DNA of 15,600 nucleotides from NCBI GenBank assembly GCA_046262015.1, contig JBHENN010000036.1, positions 1 to 15,600 of the forward strand. The letters run 5' to 3'. Positions 1-7,098 of the stretch are shown one piece after another. The position numbers and the translations under genes are program-made. A model generated the notes under the pieces. It was not told the DNA's origin. It made no database searches and saw nothing but the letters and a program-made list of their open reading frames with translations. The DNA is from JBHENN01 sp046262015 (GTDB taxonomy: Bacteria > Actinomycetota > CADDZG01 > WHSQ01). Position 1 is the stretch's first letter. Every line of letters begins with the position of its first letter.

Positions 1-645
1 GTGCGAGCAGACCGACACGATCCCCACCGCCCCGGCGGCAAGGTGTGGGAGCAGCAATGGATCGTCACCCGAGTAGATCTCGAACGAGCCGTGGCCCGCA
101 GCGTCGAGCTCGGCGCGCAGCCGGGCGGTCTCGCCCGCGTCGCCGACCGCGTCCTTGACCGCGACGATGCGCTCGTGCTCCGCGAGGGCGATCATCGTCG
201 GACGCTCGACCCGCCGTGCGGTGCGCCCGGGGATGTCGTAGATCACCACGGGCACCGTCGACGCGTCGGCGACCGTACGGAAGTGCGCAAGCAACCCGTT
301 CTGAGGAGGCTTCGAGTAATAGGGCGTCACGACCAGGCACGCGTCCACCCCGCGGGCGGCAGCCTCCTGTGTGAGGGTGACGGTCTCTGCGGTGTCGTAG
401 GTGCCGGTTCCGGCTATGACGCTGGCCCGCTCTCCCACCTCGTCGACCACAGCCTCGAAGAGCGCCAGCTTCTCGGCGTGCGAGAGCGTCGGCGACTCGC
501 CGGTCGTGCCGCACACGACGAGACCGTGGGAGCCGTGATCGATCAGATGCGACGCGAGAGCGCGCGCGGCCTCGACGTTTAGTCCGCCGCTCTCGTCGAA
601 GGGGGTCACCATCGCGGTGATCACCTCGCCGAACCTCGCCGTCAT
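1..645 (-). CDS. dapA: 4-hydroxy-tetrahydrodipicolinate synthase DapA (partial, C-terminus beyond window edge)
   Basis: Condenses pyruvate with aspartate semialdehyde, the first committed step of the diaminopimelate/lysine pathway, in the cytoplasm. The frame is open from an ATG at 645 to the left edge, giving the first 215 residues of a TIM-barrel enzyme usually about 290-300 long. Visible signatures are GTTGES (46-51), the YDIPGRT motif with Tyr136, and the Schiff-base Lys164 in VAVKDAVGD. The tyrosine is followed by Asp rather than the Asn of the E. coli enzyme, which I recall as common in actinobacterial DapA. A GGGAG element lies 6 bases before the ATG, supporting this start. It is the last gene seen of the left-hand cluster, 33 bases after a small unknown gene that itself follows dapB, so a shared role in wall or lysine precursor supply is expected. 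Identification is firm; only the C-terminal 80 or so residues are missing. Confidence 0.95.
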   Translation of the reverse strand, partial: MTARFGEVITAMVTPFDESGGLNVEAARALASHLIDHGSHGLVVCGTTGESPTLSHAEKLALFEAVVDEVGERASVIAGTGTYDTAETVTLTQEAAARGVDACLVVTPYYSKPPQNGLLAHFRTVADASTVPVVIYDIPGRTARRVERPTMIALAEHERIVAVKDAVGDAGETARLRAELDAAGHGSFEIYSGDDPLLLPHLAAGAVGIVSVCSH

Positions 646-678
646 CGCAGTCTCCCGGGTCGTGTCGTGACCGTCACG

Positions 679-1185
679 TTACTCCTCGACGACGGTCCGC
701 AGGGCGATACCCCGCGCTCGGTCGATGTCCTCGCCCTCGTAGACCTGTATCGCGTTGGCGGCGGGTCCGGTCCGGTCGGGCATCCGGAGCCGGAACGTGA
801 TCGTGGTGGTCTCTTCGGCACCGAGCCTGCCGAACACGTAGACGACTCCATCGGGACTGACCGCGGTGGGGTCCGGCGAGACGTTGACGACCGCGGGGTT
901 CGCTTGCTTGCGCCCGAGTCCCACGATCGCGGCCGGGAGCGACGGGTCTCCCAGGGCCGAGAACGCGACCAGCACGGAGGTCATCTCCCCGGGACCGGGG
1001 TTCGTGATGGTCAGCTTGGCGTCCTGGACCGACCCGGGGGCCACGGACGCGGGGAAGTCGATGCTCAGGACCGGTATGCCGAGACCCTTCTCGGTCACGC
1101 CCGGGCCGGCCTCGCGGAAGCACGCGGCACCGGCGAGGGCGACCGCGGCCCCGACGACGATCACCGGCATGGCGCGCGCCGTCAC
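679..1185 (-). CDS. Predicted exported or lipid-anchored protein of unknown function between dapB and dapA
   Basis: I do not recognise this 168-residue protein. Its N-terminus has an arginine, then a hydrophobic stretch (about residues 7-21) ending in LAGAAC with Cys22. This looks like a lipoprotein signal peptide, but Gly sits at the -3 position where Leu/Val/Ile is usual, so lipidation is uncertain. The rest, with NPGPGE, a GRLGAEETTTITFRL stretch and alternating hydrophobic residues, resembles a beta-sandwich of the CARDB/DUF11 or Ig-like kind; that is inference from pattern only. The chosen GTG overlaps the dapB stop as GTGA, implying translational coupling; an ATG at 1170 would shorten the protein by five residues and keep the signal. 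It ends TAA 33 bases before dapA. Being between two diaminopimelate genes suggests co-expression, not a known function. Confidence 0.75.
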   Translation of the reverse strand: MTARAMPVIVVGAAVALAGAACFREAGPGVTEKGLGIPVLSIDFPASVAPGSVQDAKLTITNPGPGEMTSVLVAFSALGDPSLPAAIVGLGRKQANPAVVNVSPDPTAVSPDGVVYVFGRLGAEETTTITFRLRMPDRTGPAANAIQVYEGEDIDRARGIALRTVVEE

Positions 1186-1916
1186 AGGTCGAGCAGGTGC
1201 TCGAGCCCGACGGTCAGGCCGGGCGTCGCGCCGACCTTCTTGACCGCGAGCAGCACGCCGGGCATGAAGGCGGCGCGGTCGAGGCAATCGTGCCTGATCG
1301 TGAGGGTCTCGCCCGGCGCGCCGAAGACGACCTCTTGGTGGGCCACGGACCCGGGCACCCTCAGCGAGTGGATGCGGATGTCGCCCGCGTCGCCACCCCG
1401 GCTCCCGAGGAGGGATTCGCTGTCGTCCGCCGCGGCGGGCCATCCCCCGAGGCGAGCCTCGTTGATCAGCGCCGCGGTTCTGAGCGCGGTGCCGGATGGG
1501 GCGTCCCGCTTCTCGTCGTGATGGCGCTCGACGATCTCGACGCGGTCGAAGAGACCGGCGGCGCGCCGGGCGAGCTGCATCATCACCACCGCTCCCCGCG
1601 CGAAGTTGGGGGCCACCACCGCGTTCGCCTCGCCTGCAGCCGCCCACTCCTCGATCTCGCTCAGGTCGCCGGCTTCGAGCCCGGTGGTGCCGACGACGAC
1701 GTGGATCCCATTGCTCAGACAGAACCGGACGTTCTCCTTCACCGCCTCCGGCACAGTGAAGTCGACGGCGACCGCGGCCTCGGCGCGCACGAGCTCGTCG
1801 AGCGGGTCCTCTCGTCCGATGCGCGCCACCAAGCTGGTCTCGGGGTCGTGCTCGATCGCGCGGCAGGTCTCGGACCCCATCCGGCCCGCTGCACCCACCA
1901 CCCCGACGTTGATCAC
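1182..1916 (-). CDS. dapB: 4-hydroxy-tetrahydrodipicolinate reductase DapB
   Basis: Reduces the DapA product with NAD(P)H to tetrahydrodipicolinate in lysine/diaminopimelate synthesis. At 244 residues it matches the usual length (about 245-270). The N-terminal Rossmann fold shows GAAGRMG (8-14) and later VDFTVPEA and GTTGL. The diagnostic substrate motif HHDEKRDAPSGTA is present, followed by the central RGGDAGDIRIHSLRVPG segment and a short C-terminal return to the nucleotide domain. The start is a GTG 5 bases after the stop of the M16 peptidase gene; no convincing ribosome binding site is visible, so it probably depends on coupling to the upstream gene. The same frame stays open well upstream, but that part is the shadow of the M16 gene. 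The stop overlaps the start of the next small gene by 4 bases. Confidence 0.96.
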   Translation of the reverse strand: MINVGVVGAAGRMGSETCRAIEHDPETSLVARIGREDPLDELVRAEAAVAVDFTVPEAVKENVRFCLSNGIHVVVGTTGLEAGDLSEIEEWAAAGEANAVVAPNFARGAVVMMQLARRAAGLFDRVEIVERHHDEKRDAPSGTALRTAALINEARLGGWPAAADDSESLLGSRGGDAGDIRIHSLRVPGSVAHQEVVFGAPGETLTIRHDCLDRAAFMPGVLLAVKKVGATPGLTVGLEHLLDL

Positions 1917-1921
1917 GGGGC

Positions 1922-3175
1922 CTAGGCGGCGTGGCGGTCGAAGGCGTCCTCGTCGAACGGTCCGACGACCGTTGTCTGGACCTTCCCGTCGCGTAGCACC
2001 TGATCGATCACCCGCCGGATGTCGCTCATCTGGAGGCGGTCGAACCGATCGATCAGCTCGTCGATCGACAGGATCTCGCCGGTCGTGAGCTGTTGGCGGC
2101 CGAGGCGGTTCATGCGGCTGCCGGGATCCTCGGAGGAGAGCACGAGTGACCCCCGCAGATGCCCCTTCGCTCGTTCGAGCTCGGTGTCGGTTATCGCGTC
2201 GTCCACGACGGACGCGATCTCGTCCCGTACGATGCTCATCACGGTCTCCGCGTTCTGCGGGGTCGTTCCGGCATACACCGCGAAGGTGCCGGCATCGGCG
2301 AACATCGAGCGGTAGGAAAAGACGGAGTAAGCGAGCCCTCGCTTCTCGCGGACCTCCTGGAAGAGACGCGACGACATGCCGCCTCCGAGGACCGAGTCCA
2401 GGACGGCCAGCGCGTGCCGGTCCTCGTGCCCGTGAGGGAGCCCCGGCATCCCCATCAGGATGTGCGCTTGCTCGGTCGGTCGCTTGAACACGTTGACGCC
2501 GGCGATCGGCTCCGGCAACGCCCCGGTGCGCGTCGTGCGCGTCCCTCCGGACCCGTCGAACAGCGCCTCGACCCGGGCCACCAGCTCGGCGTGGTCCAGG
2601 TTGCCCGCTGCCGCGACGACCAGGTTCACGGGGGCATATCGCTCGTGCCAGTAGGAAGCCACCGCGTCGCGTGCCACCTCGCCGATCGTCTCGTTGTAGC
2701 CGAGCACCGGACGGCCCAGGGGATGACCCTTCCACAGCGACCCGAAGAAGAGATCGTGCACGAGCTCGTCCGGCGCGTCCTCGTGCATCGCGATCTCCTC
2801 GAGGATCACCTTGCGCTCGGACTCGAAGTCGTTCGCATCGATGACCGAGTTGCCGATCATGTCGGACAGGACCTCGAGTGCCATCGGGAGGTCCCGGTCG
2901 AGAACGCGCGAGTAATAGCAGGTGTATTCCTTGCCCGTGAACGCATTGACGTCGCCACCGACCGCATCGAACGCGTCCGCGATGTCCTTGGCGGTCCGCG
3001 TCGGGGTCCCCTTGAACAGGAGATGTTCGAGGAAGTGGGACGTGCCCGCCAGCTTCTGTGGCTCGTCGCGCGCGCCGACGTCGAACCAGAAGCCGCACGA
3101 CACCGACCTGACCTCGGTCATCCGCTCGGTAACGACGGTGGCTCCCGAGTCAAGGACCGTGCGTTCGAAGGGCAC
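1922..3175 (-). CDS. M16 family zinc peptidase (PqqL/PepR-like processing peptidase)
   Basis: A 417-residue single-unit M16B metallopeptidase, the size of bacterial mitochondrial-processing-peptidase-like proteins. The inverted zinc motif HFLEH is at residues 47-51 (ligands His47 and His51, catalytic Glu50). The third ligand lies in ILEEIAMHED, most likely Glu127, at the spacing typical of the family. The second, inactive-type half carries SSRLFQEVREKRGLAYSV (about 268-285), the usual M16 C-terminal signature. There is no signal peptide, so it acts in the cytoplasm; its substrate cannot be read from sequence. The GTG start is preceded by AGGAG at good spacing and lies 8 bases after the pnp stop. 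Placement between pnp and dapB matches my recollection of other actinobacteria (pepR next to gpsI). Family is certain; the physiological role is not. Confidence 0.94.
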   Translation of the reverse strand: MPFERTVLDSGATVVTERMTEVRSVSCGFWFDVGARDEPQKLAGTSHFLEHLLFKGTPTRTAKDIADAFDAVGGDVNAFTGKEYTCYYSRVLDRDLPMALEVLSDMIGNSVIDANDFESERKVILEEIAMHEDAPDELVHDLFFGSLWKGHPLGRPVLGYNETIGEVARDAVASYWHERYAPVNLVVAAAGNLDHAELVARVEALFDGSGGTRTTRTGALPEPIAGVNVFKRPTEQAHILMGMPGLPHGHEDRHALAVLDSVLGGGMSSRLFQEVREKRGLAYSVFSYRSMFADAGTFAVYAGTTPQNAETVMSIVRDEIASVVDDAITDTELERAKGHLRGSLVLSSEDPGSRMNRLGRQQLTTGEILSIDELIDRFDRLQMSDIRRVIDQVLRDGKVQTTVVGPFDEDAFDRHAA

Positions 3176-3183
3176 CTCGACTC

Positions 3184-5574
3184 CTAGGCCGGGTCTTCGT
3201 GCCGGGGGGCGCGCTCGCGCCTCGGTCCGCCCCGGTCTCCACCGCGGTCTCCACCCCGGTCGCGCCCACCGCGGTCTCCGCCGCGGTCACGGTCGCGCCC
3301 CCCGCGGTCACGCCCTCCGTCCCGGCGGGGACCACGGTCACCTCCGCTCTGCGACTTCGCGGCCTCCCGGGCCTCCTCGATCGTCTTGCCCTGGGCGACC
3401 TGCCGCTCGAGCCACGCCACCGGCGTGAGCGATACACGCCCGGTGCGGTCTACCTCGGTGATCTCGACCTCGATCTGATCCCCGGCGTTGACGACGTCCT
3501 CCACCCGCTCGATCCGTCCCTCGCCGAGCTTGGATATGTGGACCAGCCCGTCGCGCCCGGGAGAGATGTTGACGAAGGCTCCGAAAGCCATGGTCTTCAC
3601 GACCTGGCCAAGGATCCGCTCGCCGACCTCCGGCAGGCGCGGGTTCGCGACCTCTTCGATCAGGCGCGCCGCCCGCTCCGCCGACTCCTGGTCCGCGGAG
3701 CCGATCCTGACGGTGCCGTCGTCGTCGATATCGATCTCGACACCGGTGGTTGCGGTGATCATGTTGATGTTCTTCCCCTTGGGTCCGATGACCTCGCCGA
3801 TCTTGTCGACCGGGATCTTGACGGCCACTACGCGCGGCGCGGTCTCGGCAAGCTCGGGTCTCGGCGCTGCGATCGTCTTGTTCATCTCGCCGATGATGTG
3901 CAGGCGCGCGTCGCGTGCGGCCTGTAGAGCATCCCGCAGGACCTCGGACGGAACCCCGGAGATCTTGGTATCGAGCTGAAGGGCCGTCACGACCTCTTCG
4001 GTGCCCGCGACCTTGAAGTCCATGTCACCGAAGGCGTCCTCGTCGCCGAGGATGTCGGTCAGTGGGATGAAGCGCCCTCCGTCGGCGATCAGGCCCATGG
4101 CCACGCCACCCACGTGCTTGCCGCCGCGGACCGGTACACCGGCATCCATCAGCGCCAGCGAGCTGCCACAGACCGAGGCCATCGAGGTCGAGCCGTTGGA
4201 CGACAGGATCTCGGAGACCATCCGCACCGCGTAGGGGAACTCCTCGCGCGACGGGATCAGCGGCAGCACCGCCTTCTCGGACAGGGCGCCGTGTCCGATC
4301 TCCCTGCGCTTGGGACCGCGCATGAACCCTGCTTCGCCGGTCGAGTACGGCGGGAAGTTGTAGTGGTGCATGTAGCGCTTGCTCTCGTCGGGCGAGAGGT
4401 CGTCGACCATCTGTTCCATCCGCTGCATCCCGAGGGTCGCGATCGACAGCGCCTGCGTCTCGCCCCGGGTGAAGAGCCCGGTGCCGTGGACGCGTGGAAG
4501 GACCCCGATCTCGGTCCAGATGGGACGCACCTGGTCCGTGGGACGACCGTCGAGGCGGACGTTCTCCTCGACGATGCGCGTTCGCACGAGCTTCTTGGAC
4601 AGCGATCGCACCGCTGCCTTGATCTGCCTCTCCTGGTCGGGGAAGTCGTTCGCGAGTCTGTCGAGAAGCCCCGCCTCTATCTCTGCGAGCCTGCGCCTGC
4701 GGTCTGCCTTCGAGACGGTCGCTATCGCCTCGGCAAGCTCGGACCCGGCCTCGGCTTCGACCCGCTGGTAGACCACCTCGGAGTAGTCGACGAACAGCGG
4801 GAACTCCGCGCTCTGAACCGACAGCTCGCCCTTCGGCTTCCCGGCAACCGCGACCAGCTCCTCCTGCAAGGCGATCGCCTCGGCGATATAGCTCTTGGAG
4901 AACTCGATGCCGTCCGCCAGCAGATCCTCGTTCGGCGCGGTGGCGCCGGCGTCGATCAACTCGAAGATGTCCGGCGACGCGCCGGCTTCGATCATCGTGA
5001 TGTCGATCTCGCCGGCCTCGTTCAGGCTGCCGGCGACGACCATCTCGACGACCTCCTCGATCGACTCCTCGTAGGTCGGGTTGGCCACCCAGCGGCCGTC
5101 GATGTAGGAGACGCGCACGGCCCCGATCGGTCCGTCGAACGGGATGTTGGAGATCGACACGGCTGCGGACGCGGCGTTCATCGCCACGATGTCGGTCGGG
5201 TTCGAGTTGTCCACCGACAGGACGGTTATGACCGAGTGCACCTCGTTCCGGAGACCGTCCGGGAACGACGGGCGAAGGGGGCGGTCGATCAGACGCGCGA
5301 GCAGCGTCGCCTTCTCTCCAGCCCGGCCCTCCCGTCTAAAGAACCCACCGGGGATCTTCCCGGCGGCGTACATCCGCTCTTCCACGTCGATCGTGAGTGG
5401 GAAGAAATCCCCGTCGCCACGCGGCGCCGACGAGGTCGCGGTCGCCAGGACCGTCGTCTCGCCGACCAACGCCAGTACGGCGCCACCGGCCAGACGGGCG
5501 AGGCGCCCGGTCTCGAATCTGAGGAGTTTGTCGCCGATCTTGCGTTCGACGTACTGCGGCTCTGGTTGCTTCAT
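3184..5574 (-). CDS. pnp: Polyribonucleotide nucleotidyltransferase (PNPase)
   Basis: 3'-5' phosphorolytic exoribonuclease and RNA 3'-end polymerase, a trimer in the cytoplasm. The 796 residues show the full architecture: first RNase PH domain (about 10-150), helical linker (about 240-330), second RNase PH domain (about 335-560) with the catalytic region GDEDAFGDMDFKVAG (510-524), KH domain with VIGPKGKNI (595-603), and S1 domain (about 652-718) with GAFVNISPGRDGLVHIS. After residue 742 comes a strongly basic/acidic Arg-Gly-Asp repeat tail of about 50 residues (separate entry), longer and more regular than usual. The ATG is preceded by AAGGAGG 9 bases upstream. A leader of about 200 bases separates it from rpsO and contains a structured RNA, suggesting autogenous or RNase-based control, as known for pnp in E. 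coli. Confidence 0.98.
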   Translation of the reverse strand: MKQPEPQYVERKIGDKLLRFETGRLARLAGGAVLALVGETTVLATATSSAPRGDGDFFPLTIDVEERMYAAGKIPGGFFRREGRAGEKATLLARLIDRPLRPSFPDGLRNEVHSVITVLSVDNSNPTDIVAMNAASAAVSISNIPFDGPIGAVRVSYIDGRWVANPTYEESIEEVVEMVVAGSLNEAGEIDITMIEAGASPDIFELIDAGATAPNEDLLADGIEFSKSYIAEAIALQEELVAVAGKPKGELSVQSAEFPLFVDYSEVVYQRVEAEAGSELAEAIATVSKADRRRRLAEIEAGLLDRLANDFPDQERQIKAAVRSLSKKLVRTRIVEENVRLDGRPTDQVRPIWTEIGVLPRVHGTGLFTRGETQALSIATLGMQRMEQMVDDLSPDESKRYMHHYNFPPYSTGEAGFMRGPKRREIGHGALSEKAVLPLIPSREEFPYAVRMVSEILSSNGSTSMASVCGSSLALMDAGVPVRGGKHVGGVAMGLIADGGRFIPLTDILGDEDAFGDMDFKVAGTEEVVTALQLDTKISGVPSEVLRDALQAARDARLHIIGEMNKTIAAPRPELAETAPRVVAVKIPVDKIGEVIGPKGKNINMITATTGVEIDIDDDGTVRIGSADQESAERAARLIEEVANPRLPEVGERILGQVVKTMAFGAFVNISPGRDGLVHISKLGEGRIERVEDVVNAGDQIEVEITEVDRTGRVSLTPVAWLERQVAQGKTIEEAREAAKSQSGGDRGPRRDGGRDRGGRDRDRGGDRGGRDRGGDRGGDRGGPRRERAPRHEDPA
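3226..3339 (-). repeat. Arg-Gly-Asp repeat region at the 3' end of pnp
   Basis: Residues about 746-783 of PNPase are built from short degenerate units of the type RDRGG, GGDRGG and GGRDRGG. On the plus strand this appears as repeated ccgcggtc/ccaccgcggtc words. The units are in frame and encode an RGG-like disordered tail with mixed charge. This is a coding low-complexity repeat, not a CRISPR array: units are too short, without conserved repeats or unique spacers. Confidence 0.85.
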
Positions 5575-5639
5575 CTCTGGTGTCCTCCTTAGAACCTACA
5601 AGGGCGAGACGCGTATCGGAGCGCCCGCCTGCTGTCTAA

Positions 5640-5734
5640 GGAGAGGCGCCAGCGGCGTCAGTTCTCAGTGGTAAACCCGCACCCGAAGGTGACGAGCTTG
5701 CGACTGATAACCGACGGCCGGACCGGGCCTCTCC
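5640..5734 (-). ncRNA. Structured leader RNA upstream of pnp, likely Actino-pnp motif
   Basis: The minus strand between rpsO and pnp folds into one nested structure that I could pair by hand. The closing stem pairs GGAGAGGC (5727-5734) with GCCTCTCC (5640-5647). Next come CGGC (5717-5720) with GCCG (5653-5656), then a 12-position helix, GTCGGTTATCAG (5704-5715) with CTGAGAACTGAC (5657-5668), containing one G-U pair and one A-G mismatch. At the tip, CACC-TTCG-GGTG (5680-5691) is a UUCG-capped hairpin. Position and phylum match the Actino-pnp motif, described as a conserved structure in 5' UTRs of actinobacterial pnp genes; I could not compare with its covariance model. It ends about 65 bases before the pnp ATG. 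A role as an RNase cleavage or PNPase feedback site is inference from the known control of pnp elsewhere. Confidence 0.72.
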
Positions 5735-5782
5735 CTCCGTGATGCTGATCTGCTCCGGGCGGCTCCTTTCGTGGAGATGCGG

Positions 5783-6052
5783 CTAGCGCCGCAGACCTAG
5801 CTTGGCGATCAGGTCGCGGTAGCGATCGATGTCCTCGCGCCGGAGGTAGTCGAGCAAGCGGCGGCGGCGACCGACCATCCGGAGCAGGCCGCGGCGCGAG
5901 TGATGGTCCTTGGGATGGGTCTTGAGGTGCTCGGTCAGCTCGGCGATCCGGCGGCTGAGCAGGGCAACCTGCACCTCGGGAGACCCGGTATCGCCCTCGG
6001 TACGGGCGTTATCCGAGATGATCCCGGCCTTCTCCTCCTTCAGTACGGCCAT
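5783..6052 (-). CDS. rpsO: 30S ribosomal protein S15 (uS15)
   Basis: An 89-residue primary binder of 16S rRNA in the central domain of the small subunit. The length equals the family norm. Characteristic stretches are DTGSPEVQVALLSRRI (21-36), LKTHPKDHHSRRGLL (43-57) and MVGRRRRLLDYL (59-70), the last two being core rRNA-binding elements. The ATG at 6052 matches the usual N-terminus; the same frame continues upstream into ribF-antisense-like sequence that is not coding. No strong ribosome binding site is adjacent: the best purine run, AAGGGA, is about 17 bases upstream, which could reflect a structured, S15-controlled leader. It is followed by the pnp leader RNA and pnp, the conserved rpsO-pnp pair. 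Confidence 0.98.
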   Translation of the reverse strand: MAVLKEEKAGIISDNARTEGDTGSPEVQVALLSRRIAELTEHLKTHPKDHHSRRGLLRMVGRRRRLLDYLRREDIDRYRDLIAKLGLRR

Positions 6053-6156
6053 GCGCGCTTGCCCGGTTCCCTTCTGTTCTGGGGGCCTCGCGGAAAGTCG
6101 CTGCAACGAAGCCCGAACATCGTAGCAGGTGAGCGCCTCCCGGCAGCCTGGACCGC
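6053..6156 (-). promoter_or_regulatory. rpsO leader with candidate promoter
   Basis: This 104-base gap is larger than any other inside the translation block. On the minus strand TACGAT (6119-6124) fits the actinobacterial -10 pattern TAnnnT, with a poor -35 match CTGCCG 16 bases upstream. Transcription from there would give a leader of about 60 bases. The leader holds the short complementary runs GCCC and GGGC flanking the distant AAGGGA ribosome-binding candidate, which would be partly masked if they pair. S15 is known to autoregulate through leader RNA structures that differ between phyla; I infer this could be such a leader but see no decisive signature. Confidence 0.3.
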
Positions 6157-7098
6157 CTAGCCGACCAGGAGCCTCGTATCCGCGACGTCGCGAGCGATCT
6201 GGTCGGTCAGCTCGGCAGCGGACGCGAAGCGGAGCTCGTCGCGCAGGCGCTTCCACAGCTCGACGCGCAGGATCCGACCGTACAGGTCGCCCTCGAAGTC
6301 CAGAAGGTACGCCTCCACCCGAGGCGCGGTGAGCGCGGGGTCGCCTCCGAAGGTGGGGTTCACGCCCACGTTGACCGCGGCGGCGTACGCCTCCCCGCCG
6401 GCAGGCACGGCCCGACCCGCGTAGACGCCGCGGGCCGGAGCGACTACCGCCCGGTCGAGCTCGACGTTGGCCGTCGGCCAGCCCAGGCCGGCCCCGCGGT
6501 CGTCGCCGTGGACCACGGGGCCCTGGAGGTCGAAGGGCCGTCCCAGTAAAGCGCGCGCGTCCTCCATGTCGCCGGCGGCCACCAGCTCCCGGATCCGGCT
6601 GCTCGAGACCGCCCCACCGCCCGCCTCCGCGAGGGGGATCCCGTGCGCCTGGAAGTTGAGTATCGGCCCAACCTTGGAGAGGAGGTCGACATCCCCCGCG
6701 GCGCGATGACCGAAGCGCCATCCCTCTCCCACCAGCACGGCTCTCGCCCGAAGTCCGTCTACGAGCACCTGTTGGATGAACCGCTCGGGCGCCCACTGCG
6801 ACAGCTCGCGATCGAACGGCAGGACGACCAGCACGTCGATCCCCGTCTCCGCGAGGAGCTCGACCTTGCGCTCCGGGACGGTCAACAGGGGCGGGGCGTT
6901 GCCCGGACGCAGGGTCTGCATCGGATGGCGGTCCCACGTGATCGCGGCAGCCTGGAGCTCTCGCCGGCGCGCTTCTTCCACCGTCCGCGCGATCAGCGCG
7001 CGGTGCCCGAGGTGGACGCCGTCGAAGGTCCCCACGGTGACCGCGGACGGCCCCGCCGGTTCGTCGAGGAGCCGGTCGAGTCCGACGACCGTCTTCAC
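6157..7098 (-). CDS. ribF: Bifunctional riboflavin kinase / FAD synthetase RibF
   Basis: Makes FMN from riboflavin and then FAD, in the cytoplasm. The 313 residues contain an N-terminal nucleotidyltransferase (FAD synthetase) domain with GTFDGVHLGHR (23-33), GEGWRFGHRAAGD (124-136) and SSSRIRE (165-171), then the C-terminal riboflavin kinase domain with GWPTANV (206-212), AAVNVGVNPTFGG (240-252) and EAYLLDFEGDLYG (262-274). Both halves look complete. The start is GTG, overlapping the truB stop as GTGA, so translation is probably coupled. The truB-ribF-rpsO order is the widespread conserved arrangement. No FMN riboswitch is visible, as expected inside an operon. Confidence 0.97.
   Translation of the reverse strand: MKTVVGLDRLLDEPAGPSAVTVGTFDGVHLGHRALIARTVEEARRRELQAAAITWDRHPMQTLRPGNAPPLLTVPERKVELLAETGIDVLVVLPFDRELSQWAPERFIQQVLVDGLRARAVLVGEGWRFGHRAAGDVDLLSKVGPILNFQAHGIPLAEAGGGAVSSSRIRELVAAGDMEDARALLGRPFDLQGPVVHGDDRGAGLGWPTANVELDRAVVAPARGVYAGRAVPAGGEAYAAAVNVGVNPTFGGDPALTAPRVEAYLLDFEGDLYGRILRVELWKRLRDELRFASAAELTDQIARDVADTRLLVG

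Noticed and set aside
1..582. 193-codon plus-strand open frame at the left edge
   Set aside because: Antisense to dapA, which has its catalytic lysine and conserved motifs on the minus strand.
1917..3098. N-terminal extension of dapB to 638 residues
   Set aside because: The upstream part is another frame of the M16 peptidase gene; family similarity begins at the GTG at 1916.
3190..3340. Repeated ccgcggtc words as a CRISPR or noncoding tandem repeat
   Set aside because: Units are short, degenerate and in frame with pnp, encoding the Arg-Gly-Asp tail; no spacers.
4114..5592. 492-codon plus-strand open frame
   Set aside because: Antisense to pnp. No ribosome binding site or family motifs.
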